From contig CAJNDS010000258.1 in assembly GCA_905221605.1 (NCBI GenBank), positions 126,001 to 145,000 of the forward strand: a DNA stretch of 19,000 nt, written 5' to 3'. Positions 17,596 through 19,000 of this stretch are shown one piece after another. Numbering within the stretch: position 1 is the stretch's first letter; each line of letters starts with the position of its first letter. The stretch is from Symbiodinium natans (lineage: Eukaryota > Sar > Dinophyceae > Suessiales > Symbiodiniaceae). Position numbers and translations under genes: made by a program. Under the pieces are notes generated by a model that saw only the letters and a list, made by a program, of their open reading frames with translations, was not told the origin of the DNA and did not search any database.

Positions 17596-18623
17596 GGAGG
17601 GGGATCTGCGATTGTCCCGAAACGGCCGCCAAGGAATGCTAGATGGTTTCTTCTGGGTCTTTAACGACTATGAGAGGCGCATCAAACTCGAACGGCTGAT
17701 GCTGTGATCCTTGAGAGTGTCTGGTGATCTGTCTGGTCGTGGATGCTCCAGGGAATTCTCTGGCAAGCCACGCTCCATGCTTCACCCGGGCAACAAAGCC
17801 TATGATGCCCTGAAGGCTCTGTCCTTTCCACCCCCTTCCTCTCCCTGCGTGCCCTGGGAAGCCTGCCAGGCGCTGGACAGCAAGATGAACGACCTGACTG
17901 AGGCACAGATCGCCGAAGAGTTCCGGCCTCGGAGCACAGGCAGAAGTTTCCCTTCTAACCCTAACCCGAAACCCCTAAACCCGACACTTTCAACCCTAAA
18001 CCCTAAGCCCTAATCCCTAATCCGAATCCCTGAATTTCTTGGGCGGGTTTGCCGTAGGCTGGACAAGATCGACCTAAACGACGTGGGCGCTGGCCTTGGC
18101 TCCGGCCGGGTATTGCCAGCCCGGGACATCGTCGAGGACCGTGATGGGGCTGGGGTAGTTGTAGGAATGCTTAGGGTTTAGGGTTTAGGGTTCAGGGTTT
18201 AGAAAGAGAGTCCTCGGAGCCCTCTTCGAAAGTTCTCTCTTCGAGAGTTCTCTCCGAGGAGCTGCTGATGATTGGCACCATACCCTCGAAGGAGCTGCGG
18301 GGATTGGAGGAGGCGCCTTGGAAGTTGGAAGGTTTCTTGAGGGCAAGCCTGACTCCAAGACAAAGGACGTAGAAGCAACAGAAGATAGATGGAAGTCCTT
18401 AGCCACCTGAAGATGAGGGAGGGAGTGCCTGGCTCGCCCCTAGGTCTGTACTCTTGCCTGTAAGAAGAATAGGCTCGGACTCCTGGAAGCAGAATTGGCA
18501 AATGCTGAGTCTGAGCATAGTCCGGGGTCAAACAAGTGGGAGTGGTATGAGTGCCGACAGGCGCGAAACAGAAACTTGGGCTTGGGGCTTGAACCCGCTT
18601 CGCCTGAACCAAATTCGGCCTAA
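17073..18623 (+). CDS. Six-exon gene of about 350 codons, product unknown
   Basis: Exons are 17073-17325 (ATG; MSTSATCHELRLNRTRD to FLREIGVSAA; donor gtgagc), 17480-17703 (ALPGDNETDPLKGILTATYS, a 25-G run, then GMLDGFFWVFNDYERRIKLE), 17752-17925 (GKPRSMLHPGNKAYDALKAL, then NDLTEAQIAEEF; likely GC donor), 18058-18140 (LDKIDLNDVGAGLGSGRVLP), 18203-18368 (ESSEPSSKVLSSRVLSEELL, then LRGLEEAPWKLEGFL) and 18473-18623 (LLEAELANAESEHSPGSNKW, ending LEPASPEPNSA, TAA 18621). Phases match at every junction except inside exon 2, where the G-run shifts the frame by one. Introns are 154, 48, 132, 62 and 104 bases; three carry telomere-like repeats. The protein is acidic and largely helical in its second half. 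I recognise no domain. The start ATG is the first in a frame with an in-frame exon border; an upstream exon cannot be excluded. Confidence 0.6.
17347..17402 (-). repeat. Degenerate CCCTAAA telomere-like array in intron 1
   Basis: Eight or so units (cctaaa, ccctaaaa, cctaaag, ccctaaaccc) within the predicted intron 17326-17479. Confidence 0.85.
17568..17592 (+). repeat. 25-G homopolymer inside an exon
   Basis: An uninterrupted run of G followed by aggggaggggg. In the protein it would be a glycine run; the frames on either side differ by one base. Confidence 0.9.
17956..18032 (-). repeat. Degenerate CCCTAAA telomere-like array in intron 3
   Basis: Units such as ctaaccctaaccc, acccctaaaccc, aaccctaaaccctaag and ccctaatccctaa fill the middle of the predicted intron 17926-18057. 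Confidence 0.85.
18171..18202 (+). repeat. TTTAGGG telomere-like array forming the end of intron 4
   Basis: ttagggtttagggtttaggg, then ttcagggtttag. The last tttag is the predicted 3' splice site of the 62-base intron 18141-18202. Orientation is opposite to the array at 17956-18032. Confidence 0.85.
18224..18254 (+). repeat. 15-base tandem duplication in an exon
   Basis: cttcgaaagttctctc is followed directly by cttcgagagttctctc, sharing one base. In frame it encodes SSKVL SSRVL. Confidence 0.8.
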
Positions 18624-18742
18624 TCTAAGAGGCAACATTTGCTAGAAGTATAGAATGTGTTATTATGACCCGTTGCAGGCCTGGAAGTCTGGGCAGCAGG
18701 ACTCTGTTGTATACATTTGAGCTGTATTATCCCCTGTGGGCA

Positions 18743-18790
18743 GCATACTGTGATTTCACGAGTGCTGCATACTGTGATTTCACGAGTGCT
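18743..18790 (+). repeat. Exact 24-base tandem duplication
   Basis: Two identical copies of a unit starting gcatactgtgatttcacg and ending agtgct, the second followed by gca. It sits just upstream of the predicted acceptor at 18793-18794, probably in an intron. Confidence 0.95.
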
Positions 18791-18794
18791 GCAG

Positions 18795-19000
18795 GGAGTT
18801 CCTGCAGGATTCGGTGCGAGTCTTTGGCAGGCTGGCTGTGGCTTGGACCATGCACCAAGAGCAGAGTCTTGATGAGCGAGAAGCCTCAAGGGCCACCAGC
18901 AAAGCTTGTTTGCACCTAGGCCATGCACGAGCAACACAGAATTCCATCTGGCTGGTTGCAGAAGGGTGTTGACGAGGACATAGACACGGTAGCCGCTTTT
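18795..19000 (+). CDS. Exons of a further gene, truncated by the window end
   Basis: After tgctgcag a frame reads EFLQDSVRVFGRLAVAWTMH, then EQSLDEREASRATSKACLHL, an alanine-rich helical sequence. It stays open to a TGA near 18971, but a new exon probably begins at 18962 after ggttgcag and reads KGVDEDIDTVAAF to the window end. The donor of the first exon is unclear: a GC donor after HLGH near 18926 would fit the phase. A short piece after cgttgcag at 18680 (WKSGQQDSVVYI) may be an earlier exon. The gene follows the stop of the preceding model by under 200 bases on the same strand. No family is recognised. Confidence 0.4.

Noticed and set aside
17956-18202. A true chromosome end or chromosome fusion point
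   Set aside because: The arrays are short, degenerate and flanked on both sides by exons of one gene in phase.
1-19000. CRISPR arrays, tRNA or rRNA genes, bacterial operons
   Set aside because: No regular spaced repeats, no cloverleaf or rRNA motifs and no ribosome-binding-site-led gene strings were seen on either strand by eye.

Overview
The window looks like a piece of a protist nuclear genome, most probably a dinoflagellate of the Symbiodiniaceae type. The reasons are its roughly even base composition, plant/alveolate-type telomere-like repeats (CCCTAAA/TTTAGGG) scattered inside the sequence, genes broken into short exons, at least one likely GC-AG intron, abundant microsatellites, and all convincing exons lying on the + strand (one-way gene arrays are typical of dinoflagellates). 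No bacterial operon, rRNA, tRNA or CRISPR array is visible. The taxonomic call is inference.

Layout. 1-900: decayed end of a gene with a Peptidase_S74 (intramolecular chaperone) tail, split over three frames and running into a retroelement integrase-like fragment. 1080-3670: mostly non-genic, with one weak ORF, a large imperfect inverted repeat (1838-2216), a weak minus-strand coding block and a first telomere-like scrap. 3676-4287: exon cluster of an unrecognised gene. 5467-6407: four phase-compatible exons of another unrecognised gene. 6700-7500: coding-like blocks whose frames I cannot resolve. 7674-8571: a four-exon gene of 144 codons with one hydrophobic segment. 8842-11950: a long multi-exon gene for a cysteine-containing, probably extracellular protein, with probable further exons to about 13.9 kb. 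14303-14746: a small gene with a type II membrane anchor. 15264-16523: a six-exon gene. 17073-18623: a six-exon gene of about 350 codons whose introns carry most of the telomere-like DNA. 18795-19000: exons of a further gene running out of the window.

The gene models come from reading-frame continuity plus GT-AG (rarely GC-AG) borders whose phases match across introns. None of the encoded proteins except the S74 tail was recognised. The most notable signals are telomere-like repeats lodged in predicted introns (one of which appears to supply the 3' splice site itself), single in-frame stop codons inside otherwise well-phased exons, and a 25-G run that breaks a frame.
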